Below are positions 17,307-26,811 of a stretch of DNA of 64,000 nucleotides, in pieces. This DNA is from Verrucomicrobiota bacterium (GTDB lineage Bacteria; Verrucomicrobiota; Verrucomicrobiia; Opitutales; Opitutaceae). Below the pieces are notes generated by a model. The model was not told where the DNA came from. It saw only the letters and a list, made by a program, of their open reading frames with translations, and searched no databases. Position 1 is the stretch's first letter. Every line of letters begins with the position of its first letter. Location of the stretch: contig JACTNC010000034.1 in assembly GCA_014584295.1 (NCBI GenBank), positions 1 to 64,000 on the forward strand. Direction: 5' to 3'. A program made the position numbers and the translations under genes.

Positions 17307-17661
17307 ATGCGGGGTGATGCGGCTTGGAGGGTGAAGCCCGTCTGCGGGCGCGTGAAGGAGGCGGTGGATTGCTCCATGGATAGTCGGTCTCGGGGAGAAA
17401 GGCCGGATGAGGTTGAGGTGAATGCAGCCAATAGATTCCTTGGGATGGAATCAAAGAGGCAGTTGGTCTAACATTAGCGCAGTATGCGCTGATTCGATTG
17501 GCAACGTGAATCCGACCGTCTGGGAAGAGCCCACGTCCACCCCGGGCAGACGAACATCACGACTTCCATCCGAATCTGATCGGATCCAAAAATCCACATC
17601 CAAGGGGCACGCGTTCCGTTGCTGACACCACCCCCGCCTTGGGGGTACCTTTTCTGACAAC
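17307..17661. promoter_or_regulatory. Divergent intergenic region, TonB receptor / ilvA
   Basis: This 355-bp gap has no gene. It holds two structured elements. The perfect palindrome AGCGCA-GTA-TGCGCT at 17476-17490 is in the right place to be an operator for the TonB receptor gene. The hairpin at 17630-17646 lies directly before ilvA. I could not identify promoter boxes with confidence. Confidence 0.5.
17630..17646 (+). promoter_or_regulatory. Hairpin in the ilvA leader
   Basis: ACCCCC (17630-17635) and GGGGGT (17641-17646) form a 6-bp GC-only stem with a GCCTT loop, ending 15 bp before the ilvA ATG. It would cover the place of a ribosome-binding site, and may act on translation. I see no leader peptide with repeated Ile codons. 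Confidence 0.4.
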
Positions 17662-19167
17662 ATGAACGACTATCTGTCTGAGATCCTCAAGGCTCGCGTC
17701 TACGACGTTGCCGTAAAGACCCCCTTGGACAAGGCAGCGGCACTCTCCGCGCGTCTGAACAATACGCTCCTCCTGAAACGAGAAGATCTGCAGAGCGTCT
17801 TTTCCTTCAAGCTGCGCGGCGCCTACAACAAGATGGCCCGGTTGACGCCTGCGGCGCTGGCACGCGGCGTGATTTGCGCCTCCGCCGGCAACCACGCGCA
17901 GGGTGTGGCGTTGGCCGCAAAACGGCTCGGGGCAAGGGCGGTGGTGGTCATGCCCGTCACCACACCCCTCGTCAAAGTCCATGCCGTACGCACGCGAGGT
18001 GCGGAAGTTGTCCTGCACGGTGACACGTTCGATGAGGCCAACGCCGAGGCCCAAAGGCTGCGAAAACGCGAGGGTCTGACCTTGGTGCATCCATTTGATG
18101 ATCCCGGTGTGATTGCCGGCCAGGGCACCATAGGTATGGAAATTCTGCAGCAGCATCAGGGGCCATTGCATGCCATCTTTGTTCCCGTCGGCGGCGGCGG
18201 TCTGGCAGCAGGCATCGCCAGCTATGTCAAACGCGTGCGACCGGAGGTGCGGGTGATCGGTGTCGAACCCACTGATTCCAATGCGATGCAGCAATCGCTT
18301 CAGGCTGGCCGCAGGCTCAAGCTCGCTCATGTCGGGTTGTTTGCCGACGGTGTCGCCGTCAAGCAGGTGGGACGTGAGACCTTCCGCCTCTGCCAGAAGC
18401 ATCTCGACGACATTGTGCTCGTCGACACGGACGATATCTGTGCAGCCACCAAGGACATCTTTGAGGATACCCGTGCGGTGCTGGAACCCGCGGGCGCACT
18501 GGCAGTCGCGGGCGTCAAAGCTTATGTCGAAAAGCGTCGCCTGCAGGGAAAGGTTTTCGTGGCGGTGGCATCTGGCGCGAATCTCAATTTCGATCGCCTT
18601 CGTTTCATCTCCGAGAGCGCCGAACTCGGCGAACATCGTGAAGCGTTGCTGGCGGTCACCATTCCCGAGAGCCCCGGCAGCCTGAAGCGTTTCTGCGAGA
18701 AGCTGGGCAGGCGCAATGTCACGGAATTCAACTACCGGATCGCGGATCCCCACAAGGCCCACATTTTTGTCGGAGTGCAGGTCGCCAATCGGACCGAAGG
18801 CGGCAGACTGGCCGCGCACCTGACGCGCCAGGGGTTCAGGACGCTGGATCTCACGAACAATGAAATGGCGAAGCTTCATCTCCGGCATTTGGTCGGCGGC
18901 CGTTCCGGGCTTGCCCAGCATGAGCGGCTTTTTCGTTTCGAGTTTCCCGAGCGGCCGGGTGCCCTCGTGCGATTCCTGTCATCGATGCCCGCCGACTGGA
19001 ATATCAGTCTCTTCCACTACCGGAATCATGGCGCGGACTATGCCCGCGTGCTGGCCGGGCTCCAGGTTCTGCCTGGTGCGGGCAGGAAGCTGAAGCGTTT
19101 TCTCAAGGACCTTGGATATCGATATTGGGACGAATCCGAGAATCCCGCCTACAGGATTTTTCTGTAG
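17662..19167 (+). CDS. ilvA: Threonine ammonia-lyase, biosynthetic
   Basis: This 501-residue cytoplasmic enzyme turns threonine into 2-oxobutanoate and ammonia, the first committed step to isoleucine. The PLP lysine is Lys50 in SFKLRGAYNKM, the substrate loop is SAGNHAQG, and the phosphate-binding glycine loop is PVGGGGLAAG. Two ACT-like regulatory domains follow (about 330-410 and 420-501), each with a SPGSL/RPGAL-type turn, as in the long isoleucine-inhibited form. It stands alone, not in an operon with other branched-chain genes. A GC hairpin lies just before the start codon. Confidence 0.96.
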   Translation: MNDYLSEILKARVYDVAVKTPLDKAAALSARLNNTLLLKREDLQSVFSFKLRGAYNKMARLTPAALARGVICASAGNHAQGVALAAKRLGARAVVVMPVTTPLVKVHAVRTRGAEVVLHGDTFDEANAEAQRLRKREGLTLVHPFDDPGVIAGQGTIGMEILQQHQGPLHAIFVPVGGGGLAAGIASYVKRVRPEVRVIGVEPTDSNAMQQSLQAGRRLKLAHVGLFADGVAVKQVGRETFRLCQKHLDDIVLVDTDDICAATKDIFEDTRAVLEPAGALAVAGVKAYVEKRRLQGKVFVAVASGANLNFDRLRFISESAELGEHREALLAVTIPESPGSLKRFCEKLGRRNVTEFNYRIADPHKAHIFVGVQVANRTEGGRLAAHLTRQGFRTLDLTNNEMAKLHLRHLVGGRSGLAQHERLFRFEFPERPGALVRFLSSMPADWNISLFHYRNHGADYARVLAGLQVLPGAGRKLKRFLKDLGYRYWDESENPAYRIFL

Positions 19168-19222
19168 GCAGGACAGCCCTGCCCCGCCTATTGCCGCAGA
19201 GGCAGTCATCCTGGGCCACGAG

Positions 19223-19257
19223 AGCCTGCGAAGCGCACCTGAAGCAGTTCGCAGGCT
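19223..19257. terminator. Stem-loop between convergent ilvA and PPC-protein genes
   Basis: AGCCTGCGAA (19223-19232) and TTCGCAGGCT (19248-19257) pair perfectly over 10 bp around a 15-nt loop. It lies in the 110-bp gap between two genes that run toward each other, so it may terminate both. Neither side has a strong T-run. Confidence 0.55.
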
Positions 19258-19277
19258 GCAAGGCTATCCGGGCCTGG

Positions 19278-22200
19278 CTATGGATTATGGATGACCTGAG
19301 TGGTGACATTCACACCGTTTCGCATCAACACACCGCGATTGATTTGTGCGGGTGCGAGAACGCCGTGGGAGCTGGTGCCGGCAACCATGTAGACATCCGA
19401 GGCATCGCCAAAGGTGATCCCCTGCCCGTTCGGCTGATAGAGATCTCCTCCCGTGATGGAGATGCGTCCGGTATCGATGGGGCCTGTCAGCAGGAACGGA
19501 GCAGCCGTGCCGTTGGCCGATACATTGTGGAGATTGAGCGGTCCAGCGAACCGCACTCCCGGCGCATAAATCCCCGTATAACCCGAGTCGCCGAAAAGCT
19601 CCGTGCTCCCGACACGCACACCGCTGAAGCGTCCGGTTGGGCTTTGGATCGCGATCAGCCCCAGGTCGGCAAATCCGTCGAAGGTTGCACCCTCGACGTA
19701 GAGCGTCGGATTGGGGTTGGTCATCACCCCCACCGTGTAGATGCCGAGATTGGTATTCTCGGTCGCGCCCACGAGGTAGATGCTGACATGCCCGCGCATG
19801 TACTGAACGGTGGGCTGGTTGTATTTCATCGGTGTCGCAGGTCCGGTGGCACTCGCCATCTGCACCGTCACCGATCCTGGACCGCTGAATTCAAGTTGGA
19901 CAATGTCATCGTTGAGATCGAGGAACGAGGCCCGCACGATCTGCCCCGGGTCGGACGTATAGGTTGCGGCAGTGCCGGTGATCAGAAGCTGGTCGTAGAC
20001 ATTTCCATTGGGATGGTGGATGTCGCCGGCGAATTCATAGGCCGTGCCGGTGACCTTCGTAGTGATCTCCGGAGCCACGATCGCACCAGTGCTTTCGGTG
20101 GTGCCTGCCTCGGTATAGACCACCAGGCTGTAGATGCCTGCACTTGCCGGCTGCACATTGGTGAGCGTGTAGTTCAAGCTCTGCGCCCCTTGGATTTCGA
20201 TCCCGTTGCGTTTCCATTGGTAGGCAAAGGGTCCCGAGCCCGCCACGGTCGGACTCAGCGTGACGTTCGCGCCCAGCGCCACTCCCTGAGACGTGGGCGG
20301 GACAGGCACTGTGGGAAGAACAGGAGCCGAAGCACCGGAGATGACCAACCGATAGGTGCCGGCATCGCCATCGTTGTATCCCGTGATCAGGATCACATGC
20401 AGGCCCGTTGTCGTGACCGGATAGGAGGTCGTCGCAGCGGTGCCATTGTACGTGTTTCGAACCACATTGCCCCCTGTGTCGAAGATCGCGATCGCAGGCG
20501 TGAATGCGTTTCCACCCGACAGCTCCGTGGCCGTGACATTGATGGTCGTCCCCACTGTGCCGAGGACAACATAGGCATCGGCATCACCCAGGGTGATCGT
20601 GCCATCCACTCCTGCCGTGCTCCCGATATTGCCTCCTTCGTCTCCAGCAGGCACCTGAAGCGGAGTGGTGGGTGTTCGTACGAAATGAAGATTATAGGTA
20701 CCGGCATCGCCATCGTTGTAACCGCTTACGATTGCGGTATAGGTACCCGCGAGAGTGCAGCGGAAGCCGATACGTGAATCGACGGTGTCATAGTCGTACG
20801 TCACGTTCGCGCCATCCGGGCCAAACAAACTGATCAGCGGTGAAAAGGCATTGCCCCCTGAGGCCTCGCCGACGCGGAAGTAGAGGTAGTCATTGACATA
20901 CGCGTTGACAGTCCAGGCGTCCATGTCGCCAACAGTGATATTTCCGACGTGCTTCAACCCGTTGGTCAGCGGACCGCCTTCGTCTCCAGCCGGAACAAGC
21001 GGAACATTGGGGACCTGGTAATAGGTCAATCGGTACGTGCCCGCGTCCCCGTCATTGTACCCTGTGACAACCAGCGTATAGATTCCGCTCAAGTTTGCAC
21101 GATGGGAAATTCGTGAGTCAACAGTATCATAGTCGTACGTCACGTTCGCGCCATCCGGGCCAAACAAACTGATCAGCGGTGAAAAGGCATTGCCCCCTGA
21201 GGTTTCACCCACGCGAAAATTCAGATATTGCCCGGCCGTCGCGTTGACGGTCCAGAAATCGAGGTCGCCCACGGTGATTGTTCCCGAGTAGTTCTGGCCG
21301 TTGGTCAGCGGCCCGCCGTCGTCACCCGCCGGAACCAGGGGAGTGTCCGGGGTCTTGGAATAGGTCAGTCGATAGGTACCGTTGTCGCCATCATTGTAGC
21401 CGGAAACAAAGAGGGTATAGGTGCCACTCAGGGTTGTGCGATGACCGATCCTGGAGTCCACCGTATCATAGTCGTACGTCACCAGCGTGCCATCCGGGCC
21501 AAACAAACTGATCAGCGGTGAAAAGGCGTTTCCGCCGGACACCTCGCCGACTCGGAAATTCAGATACTGGCCGGCAGTGGCATTCACGGTCCATGCGTCA
21601 ACATCCCCGACGGTGATGGTCCCCGCATAGTTTTGCCCTGAAACCAGCGGCCCTCCTTCATCCGCGGGCGGAACGACAAATGCACCCGGACTCTTGAACC
21701 CGGTAAGCATGTAGGTGCCGTTGTCTCCGTCATTGTAACCCGTGACGATCAACGTATACGTTCCGGTAATGGTTGCGCGGTGGGCTATTCGTGCATCCAC
21801 CCCGTCGTAATCGTAGGTGACCTGTGCGCCATTTGGATCATAGAGATAGATAAAGGGACTGAAGGCATTGCCTCCTGAAACCTCACCCACCCGGAAATAG
21901 ATGGATTCCCCTGCGGTTATCGGGACGGTCCAGGCATCCATATCACCCGCACCAATTGTTCCCTGCTTGTTTGCGCCCAACTCGAGTGCCCCGCCCTCGT
22001 CGCCCGAGGGCACGACAAAGGAGGCAGGCGTCACATAGAGAAACAGCCGGTAGGTGCCGGCCTGAGATGCGGATGAACCCGATACCGTCGCAGTATAGGT
22101 GCCGGCAACGGTTGCCCGATGTGGATTGATGCGTGCGCTGCCCCCACCTGAATCGTAGGTGATAAGGGCGTTGGTCGGTCCGTAGAGCGCGATCTTCGGA

Positions 22201-22403
22201 CTGAAGCCGGTGCCACCGCTCAGTTCACCCACGGCCAGATTGATCGTCTGGTTCACCTCCACGGTGAACGTCCACGACTCACTCCCACCCGCGATGATCG
22301 TGCCATCCTTGTTCTCACCCGAGGAAATAGGTGCAGCCTGGAGAGCCACCACCAATCCGAAAAATCCCGCAATCAGCCAGCCAGTGAGTCTGCAAATTTT
22401 CAT
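19278..22403 (-). CDS. Large secreted protein: six PPC modules, Ig-like domain and unknown C-terminal domain
   Basis: This 1041-residue protein has a signal peptide (about 1-26). Six pre-peptidase C-terminal (PPC)-like modules of about 113 residues follow, each with GTI-GD-DAWTV, FRVGE-SGGNAFSP and GYNDGDAGTYRL motifs. Then comes an Ig-like domain near 690-780 (QWKRNGIEI, GIYSLVVYT). The last 260 residues (from about VTGTAYEFAGDIHHP) are a beta-rich region I do not recognise. No catalytic domain, sortase motif or PEP-CTERM anchor is visible. PPC modules usually aid binding or secretion of exoenzymes; here they make up most of the protein, which suggests an adhesin or matrix role. ATG 22403 is chosen because it directly precedes the signal peptide. 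Confidence 0.85.
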   Translation of the reverse strand: MKICRLTGWLIAGFFGLVVALQAAPISSGENKDGTIIAGGSESWTFTVEVNQTINLAVGELSGGTGFSPKIALYGPTNALITYDSGGGSARINPHRATVAGTYTATVSGSSASQAGTYRLFLYVTPASFVVPSGDEGGALELGANKQGTIGAGDMDAWTVPITAGESIYFRVGEVSGGNAFSPFIYLYDPNGAQVTYDYDGVDARIAHRATITGTYTLIVTGYNDGDNGTYMLTGFKSPGAFVVPPADEGGPLVSGQNYAGTITVGDVDAWTVNATAGQYLNFRVGEVSGGNAFSPLISLFGPDGTLVTYDYDTVDSRIGHRTTLSGTYTLFVSGYNDGDNGTYRLTYSKTPDTPLVPAGDDGGPLTNGQNYSGTITVGDLDFWTVNATAGQYLNFRVGETSGGNAFSPLISLFGPDGANVTYDYDTVDSRISHRANLSGIYTLVVTGYNDGDAGTYRLTYYQVPNVPLVPAGDEGGPLTNGLKHVGNITVGDMDAWTVNAYVNDYLYFRVGEASGGNAFSPLISLFGPDGANVTYDYDTVDSRIGFRCTLAGTYTAIVSGYNDGDAGTYNLHFVRTPTTPLQVPAGDEGGNIGSTAGVDGTITLGDADAYVVLGTVGTTINVTATELSGGNAFTPAIAIFDTGGNVVRNTYNGTAATTSYPVTTTGLHVILITGYNDGDAGTYRLVISGASAPVLPTVPVPPTSQGVALGANVTLSPTVAGSGPFAYQWKRNGIEIQGAQSLNYTLTNVQPASAGIYSLVVYTEAGTTESTGAIVAPEITTKVTGTAYEFAGDIHHPNGNVYDQLLITGTAATYTSDPGQIVRASFLDLNDDIVQLEFSGPGSVTVQMASATGPATPMKYNQPTVQYMRGHVSIYLVGATENTNLGIYTVGVMTNPNPTLYVEGATFDGFADLGLIAIQSPTGRFSGVRVGSTELFGDSGYTGIYAPGVRFAGPLNLHNVSANGTAAPFLLTGPIDTGRISITGGDLYQPNGQGITFGDASDVYMVAGTSSHGVLAPAQINRGVLMRNGVNVTTQVIHNP
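20788..21541 (-). repeat. 113-codon tandem repeats with near-identical DNA cores
   Basis: Three neighbouring PPC modules keep almost the same DNA. A 76-bp block at 20788-20863 recurs without change at 21127-21202, and a third copy begins near 21466. The spacing is exactly 339 bp (113 codons) both times. The outer modules are related only at protein level. This points to recent duplication or gene conversion within the central modules. Confidence 0.85.
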
Positions 22404-22685
22404 ATTAAGCCTGGGTTCATTGACAGCGACACCACGCACGGCAATCAGCAAGCGGGCTGGTTGAATGACCGCGCCAGGTCGAAAGAGCGGCTACGCTACC
22501 CGGGCTGGAGAGGATTGACTAGAAGTTTTTTGGAATTTTCTCCCCTGCGCTGGCCAGACGCTCCTCTGGTTTATTCGGTGCGCCGCAAATGAGGCCTTCC
22601 GGATACCCACTCCTCGGCATCGCGGTGCTTGCGTGCGGGCACCGTACGGTCAGAATCCCCGCTGCGCTTTCATAGCCGTTTCATT

Positions 22686-23363
22686 ATGGAAGTTTCCGAA
22701 ATTCTCCAACGCATCGCAGCCTCCCTTCTCGCCGGGCTCCTGCTCGGCCTCGAACGCGAACGCAGAGGTCGCGCCGCGGGCCTTCGTACGACCATTCTGG
22801 TCTGCATGGCTGCAACGATCGCCATGATCCTGTCCGATATTTACTACACAAGCCATGTCGCCGTCCCGGGTCAGGGCTGGCGTCCCGACCCCGGACGACT
22901 TGGCGCCGGAATCCTCACGGGCATGGGTTTCCTGGGCGCGGGTGTCATCATCCGTCAAGGACCCACGGTCCAGGGTGTCACGACCGCAGCGCTGATGTGG
23001 TTCTCGACGGTCATCGGGTTCTGCTTCGGCAGTGGTCAGATGTTTCTCGGCATGTGCAGCGTTCTTGTGGCCACGCTCGCACTCTACGGCCTTCCGTTTC
23101 TTGGATCCCGCATCCACATCGAGCAGAACTTTGTCCTGACGGTGGTTTCCCGCAAAGGTGCCGCCATACACCAGGAACTCCTCGAAAAGCTGCGTTTGCT
23201 CAGGTTGCAGCCCTTGCTGACCGAGACCTCCCACGACAATCGAAGTGAAACCCAGACAAGCGTTGTAAACCTGCGATTCAGGGAGAAGGGCCACCCAACG
23301 CCCCAGGAGATCGCCGCATCAGTTGCTGCCGAGCCCGATGTCCTGACCGTTCAGATACGCTAG
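22686..23363 (+). CDS. MgtC/SapB-family inner-membrane protein
   Basis: This 225-residue protein has about four to five membrane helices in residues 10-145 and a small soluble C-terminal domain (about 150-225). The opening EILQRIAASLLAGLLLGLERE and the GMGFLGAGVIIRQG motif are diagnostic of the MgtC/SapB family, whose members are linked to Mg2+ limitation and acid or membrane-potential homeostasis. The Asp in the usual DPxRLGAxxxxGxGFLGAG stretch is kept (PDPGRLGAGI). It converges on the ABC permease gene with only 2 bp between stops. The ATG at 22686 is used; upstream extension is not conserved-looking. Confidence 0.93.
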   Translation: MEVSEILQRIAASLLAGLLLGLERERRGRAAGLRTTILVCMAATIAMILSDIYYTSHVAVPGQGWRPDPGRLGAGILTGMGFLGAGVIIRQGPTVQGVTTAALMWFSTVIGFCFGSGQMFLGMCSVLVATLALYGLPFLGSRIHIEQNFVLTVVSRKGAAIHQELLEKLRLLRLQPLLTETSHDNRSETQTSVVNLRFREKGHPTPQEIAASVAAEPDVLTVQIR

Positions 23364-23365
23364 TC

Positions 23366-24346
23366 TCAACCTTCACGACCGGTTCGTCGGCGCAGCGAAT
23401 CGAGCAGGACTGCAGCGACGATGATGACGCCCGTGACTATCTCCTGCACCCAGTTGGCCAGGCCCAGTTTGGTGCAGCCGTTTGCGACGACACTCATGAT
23501 AACCGCGCCAACCAGGGTCCCGAGCACGCCGCCCTGCCCTCCATTCAGGCTCGCCCCACCGATCACCACTGCCGCGATGATGTTCAGTTCAAGTCCGACC
23601 GCCGTCGTCGGATCGCCGCCGGTCAGATATCCGAATTGAAGCACCGAGGCGATGCCCGCAAATGCGGCGCCGATGATGTACACGAGCACCTTGACCCGTT
23701 CGACGGGAACTCCGCAGAGACGGGCGGTCAGTTCGTTCGAACCCACCGCGTAAACATGCCGCCCGAATCGCGTCTGCCGCAGGAGAATGGCCACGGCCAC
23801 CGCGAGCACCAGCATGAGCCACACACCGAGCGGCAGCGAGCCCGCATCACCCAGTCGCATGAACGCGCTGAGCCAGGTTTCATCCGGGTAAATCGGCTGC
23901 TCTCCCGCCATGCCCTTCGCAGCACCGCGCAGGGCTCCCATCATTCCCAGCGTCACCACGAAGGGCAGAAGCCTGAGTCGTGTGATCAACACTCCCGAAA
24001 CCGCTCCGCAGAGCGCCGAGGCTCCTATTCCGGCCAAGGCCGCCATGCCAGGTGACCATCCCGCCGTCAGGCAGAGCGCGATCACGACGGTGCCGACCGC
24101 AATGATGGAGCCGACCGATAGATCAATTCCTCCCGAAATGATCACGAGTGTCATGCCCAGGGAGGCGATCCCGATGACGGCCGTCTGCTGCAGAATGATG
24201 GCCGCATTGTCCCAGGTGACAAACGTCTCAAACCGAAGAGCCGCAAAAAGTACGCAGACCAATATCAGACCTACCAATGGTCCCGCGGCGGCAGTCCACC
24301 GCCCCAGAGTCAGGGAAAATGTTGTACGTGGCTCTTCAGGTTTCAT
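23366..24346 (-). CDS. Sugar ABC transporter permease (RbsC/BPD_transp_2 type)
   Basis: This 326-residue membrane protein contains VIISGGIDLSVGSI and GGASLNGGQGG, both typical of ribose/xylose/galactose-type permeases of the CUT2 class. It has about eight to ten hydrophobic segments. It is the last gene of a three-gene operon: binding protein (25879-26811), ATPase (24393-25868) and this permease, 46 bp after the ATPase stop. No sugar kinase or isomerase lies next to the operon, so the substrate is unknown. The frame is open upstream of ATG 24346, but the extension overlaps the ATPase gene and looks non-coding. Confidence 0.94.
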   Translation of the reverse strand: MKPEEPRTTFSLTLGRWTAAAGPLVGLILVCVLFAALRFETFVTWDNAAIILQQTAVIGIASLGMTLVIISGGIDLSVGSIIAVGTVVIALCLTAGWSPGMAALAGIGASALCGAVSGVLITRLRLLPFVVTLGMMGALRGAAKGMAGEQPIYPDETWLSAFMRLGDAGSLPLGVWLMLVLAVAVAILLRQTRFGRHVYAVGSNELTARLCGVPVERVKVLVYIIGAAFAGIASVLQFGYLTGGDPTTAVGLELNIIAAVVIGGASLNGGQGGVLGTLVGAVIMSVVANGCTKLGLANWVQEIVTGVIIVAAVLLDSLRRRTGREG

Positions 24347-24392
24347 TGAGGAAGTGGGGCCGGTCGGATGTGTGTCATGCCAGAGGATGCTG

Positions 24393-25868
24393 CTAGGCTG
24401 TCGATGCCCCGGTCGCCGCGAGCATGATGCCATGCGCATCCCACTCCCCAACGGGTCGCACAGCGCCCAGCGTGCCCCGGCACATGACGGCGATGCGGTC
24501 GCAGGTTCCCAGCAACTCCGGCAAATAGCTGCTGACCATGATCACCGCTTTCCCCGACGCCGCCAATTCGTCGATGAGCCTATAGATGCTCTGCTTTGCA
24601 CCCAAATCCACGCCACGAGTGGGCTCGTCGAGCAACAGGACCTCGCACTCGTTTCTAAGCAGTCGCCCAAGGGCGATCTTCTGCTGGTTTCCGCCGGACA
24701 GCTCAACCGCAGCCTGGTGGGGACCCGCACACCGAACCTCCAGGCGACGGATCCAGTCGCGAGTTTCCACCTCAAGACGTTTCGGGCCCAGCCAGGCATC
24801 GAGTCGCGGAAGCGTCAGATTTTCCTCCAGTGAGAGATTGAGGGCCAGGCCCTCAGACTTGCGATCCTCGCTCAACATTCCCATGCCACTCCTCCATCGG
24901 TGCGTGGGAGTGGTCGCACGTGAGTCATTTCGAAAATCCACGAGCCCCGATTTCAGCTCATCCAGGCCGAAAAGGATGCGGAGGAATTCGCTTCGGCCCG
25001 CACCGACAAGGCCGGCAATTCCGAGGACCTCGCCTCGTCTCAATTCCAGGGAGGCCGAGACGTTTCGCAGTGCGCCCTTCACATCCACCGCCCGCAGGAT
25101 CACTTCGCCGGGAGTGCGTGCACTCCGCACGTAAAGTTCGTCCACGCTACGGCCGATCATGGCGCGTGCGAGTTCACTGGGATTCGTCTGCACTGTTTCG
25201 CAGGTCGACACCGTCAGTCCGTCCCGCAGGACGGTGCAGCGGTCCGTCAGCTCCTGAACTTCCTCCAGAAAGTGGGAAATGTAGATGATCGATTGCCCTT
25301 GGTCGCGAAGCGCGCGCACACGGCGAAAGAGCGCCGCAGCATCCGTGGCGGTCAGGCTGCTGGTGGGCTCATCGAGCACGAGGACGCGACAGCCCAGTGC
25401 GAGCGCCCGCGCGATTTCAACAAGCTGTTGCTCGGCAACGCTCAGCCTTCCCGCCTGCTGATCCAGGGGAATGTCGGCACGACCCAGCTGGGTAAGCGCG
25501 TCCCTCGCCTTCGCCCGGGCCTTCCTGTGATTCAGGAGGAAGCCGCCGGGTTCGGCGCCAAGCGCGATGTTCTCGACTACCGAAAGATGCGGCGCGATCG
25601 CGAGTTCCTGATTTACCATCACAACCCCGGCGCGACGCGCCGACAGGGGATTCGCAGGGCAAAAAGGCTCTCCCTCCAGTTCCATCCCACCGGAATCCGG
25701 CGAGACCACCCCCGCGAGAATCTTCATGAGCGTGCTCTTGCCCGCGCCATTTTCACCGATCACACCGTGAATCTCGCCGGCCCTCACCTCAAGATCCACC
25801 CCCTTGAGCGCAAGGGTGGCTCCAAAGCGCTTGCAGATCCCGGTGAGGCGAAGTCGCGCGACGGACAT
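24393..25868 (-). CDS. Sugar ABC transporter ATP-binding protein (RbsA type, duplicated ATPase)
   Basis: This 491-residue cytoplasmic protein has two ABC domains, as is normal for CUT2 importers. The first has Walker A GENGAGKST, signature LSVAEQQ and Walker B VLVLDEPTSSL. The second has a degenerate Walker A (GLVGAGRSE), signature LSGGNQQK and Walker B VLLLDEPTRGVD. The degenerate second site is usual in this class. Its start is 10 bp after the stop of the binding-protein gene, so translation may be coupled. Confidence 0.96.
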   Translation of the reverse strand: MSVARLRLTGICKRFGATLALKGVDLEVRAGEIHGVIGENGAGKSTLMKILAGVVSPDSGGMELEGEPFCPANPLSARRAGVVMVNQELAIAPHLSVVENIALGAEPGGFLLNHRKARAKARDALTQLGRADIPLDQQAGRLSVAEQQLVEIARALALGCRVLVLDEPTSSLTATDAAALFRRVRALRDQGQSIIYISHFLEEVQELTDRCTVLRDGLTVSTCETVQTNPSELARAMIGRSVDELYVRSARTPGEVILRAVDVKGALRNVSASLELRRGEVLGIAGLVGAGRSEFLRILFGLDELKSGLVDFRNDSRATTPTHRWRSGMGMLSEDRKSEGLALNLSLEENLTLPRLDAWLGPKRLEVETRDWIRRLEVRCAGPHQAAVELSGGNQQKIALGRLLRNECEVLLLDEPTRGVDLGAKQSIYRLIDELAASGKAVIMVSSYLPELLGTCDRIAVMCRGTLGAVRPVGEWDAHGIMLAATGASTA

Positions 25869-25878
25869 CGCTGCTTGA

Positions 25879-26811
25879 TCAATTCCCCAACACCTCGCGC
25901 ACCGCCGGGTCGTTGAAATTTGATCGGGTAACGAGCACACACCCGGTATCGATGGCCGCGTCCACCTTCTCGCCTCGGATGGCCTTGACCGCAGTCACCA
26001 CGCCCAGGTACCCCATCTTTGTTGGATTCTGCGCCACAACCGCCTTGAGATCGCCCTTCTTGAGCGCGGCAAGCAAGATCGGCGACGCGTCAAATCCGAC
26101 AAACGTACGTTTGCCCGCGAGTCCCGTCTGACGCAAAGCGAGCAGCATGCCGTGTGTTGACGATTCGTTCGGACAGAAGATGCCGTCCGCCTCACGAATT
26201 CTATCCAGGAGATTCATCGCAGCATCCTGCGCGGTAGCGACCGTGGGACCGGCATAGCGGTTTGTCACGGTCACAACAATCCCCGGGCTCTTCGCGATGA
26301 TCTCAAGAAAACCTTCTTCACGTTCGGTGGTGCTTGCCGAACCTTCCATGCAGCGAAGCAGGACGACTTTCCCCTTTCCAGCGAGCAAGCGGGCCATCTC
26401 CTCACCGGCGAGCCTCCCTCCACGCCGGTTGTCCGTCGCCACAAGACTGACGAAATCCTTTCCTGATTCAGCTTTCAGCGGGGAGTCAAAAATCACCACG
26501 GGGATCTTTCGCTCCGCCGCACTGCGAACCGGCGCGCGCAACGCGATGTCATCGAGGGGAGCGAGCACGATCGCCGAAACCCCGGAGGCGACGAATTGCT
26601 CGACGAGGCTGATCTGCTGCGCGCGGTCGTCCTCCTTGAGCGGCCCTTTCCACTTTATTTCCACGCCCAGTTCCTTGCCCGCTCTCAGCGCGCCTGCCTC
26701 CACTGATTTCCAAAAATTATGCGTCGTTCCCTTGGGAATGACGGCAATCTGCTCAACGGAAAAAAGCGGCTGCGCAAGTGCAAGTCCGGCAAGGGCAAGG
26801 AGTACTTTCAT
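25879..26811 (-). CDS. Sugar ABC transporter substrate-binding protein (RbsB type)
   Basis: This 310-residue periplasmic protein has a signal peptide (MKVLLALAGLALAQPLFS) and a peripla_BP_4 fold, with IPKGTTHNFWKSVEAGALRAG at the start of the mature part and the hinge-strand motif NESSTHGMLLALRQTGLAGK. It delivers a sugar to the permease encoded downstream. The mature N-terminus has no lipobox Cys, so it is soluble in the periplasm. It is divergent from the sulfatase maturase gene. Confidence 0.94.
   Translation of the reverse strand: MKVLLALAGLALAQPLFSVEQIAVIPKGTTHNFWKSVEAGALRAGKELGVEIKWKGPLKEDDRAQQISLVEQFVASGVSAIVLAPLDDIALRAPVRSAAERKIPVVIFDSPLKAESGKDFVSLVATDNRRGGRLAGEEMARLLAGKGKVVLLRCMEGSASTTEREEGFLEIIAKSPGIVVTVTNRYAGPTVATAQDAAMNLLDRIREADGIFCPNESSTHGMLLALRQTGLAGKRTFVGFDASPILLAALKKGDLKAVVAQNPTKMGYLGVVTAVKAIRGEKVDAAIDTGCVLVTRSNFNDPAVREVLGN

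Noticed and set aside
19125-20777. 550-codon open frame on the plus strand
   Set aside because: Antisense to the PPC protein. Arg/His/Gly-rich with no motif, and it starts inside ilvA.
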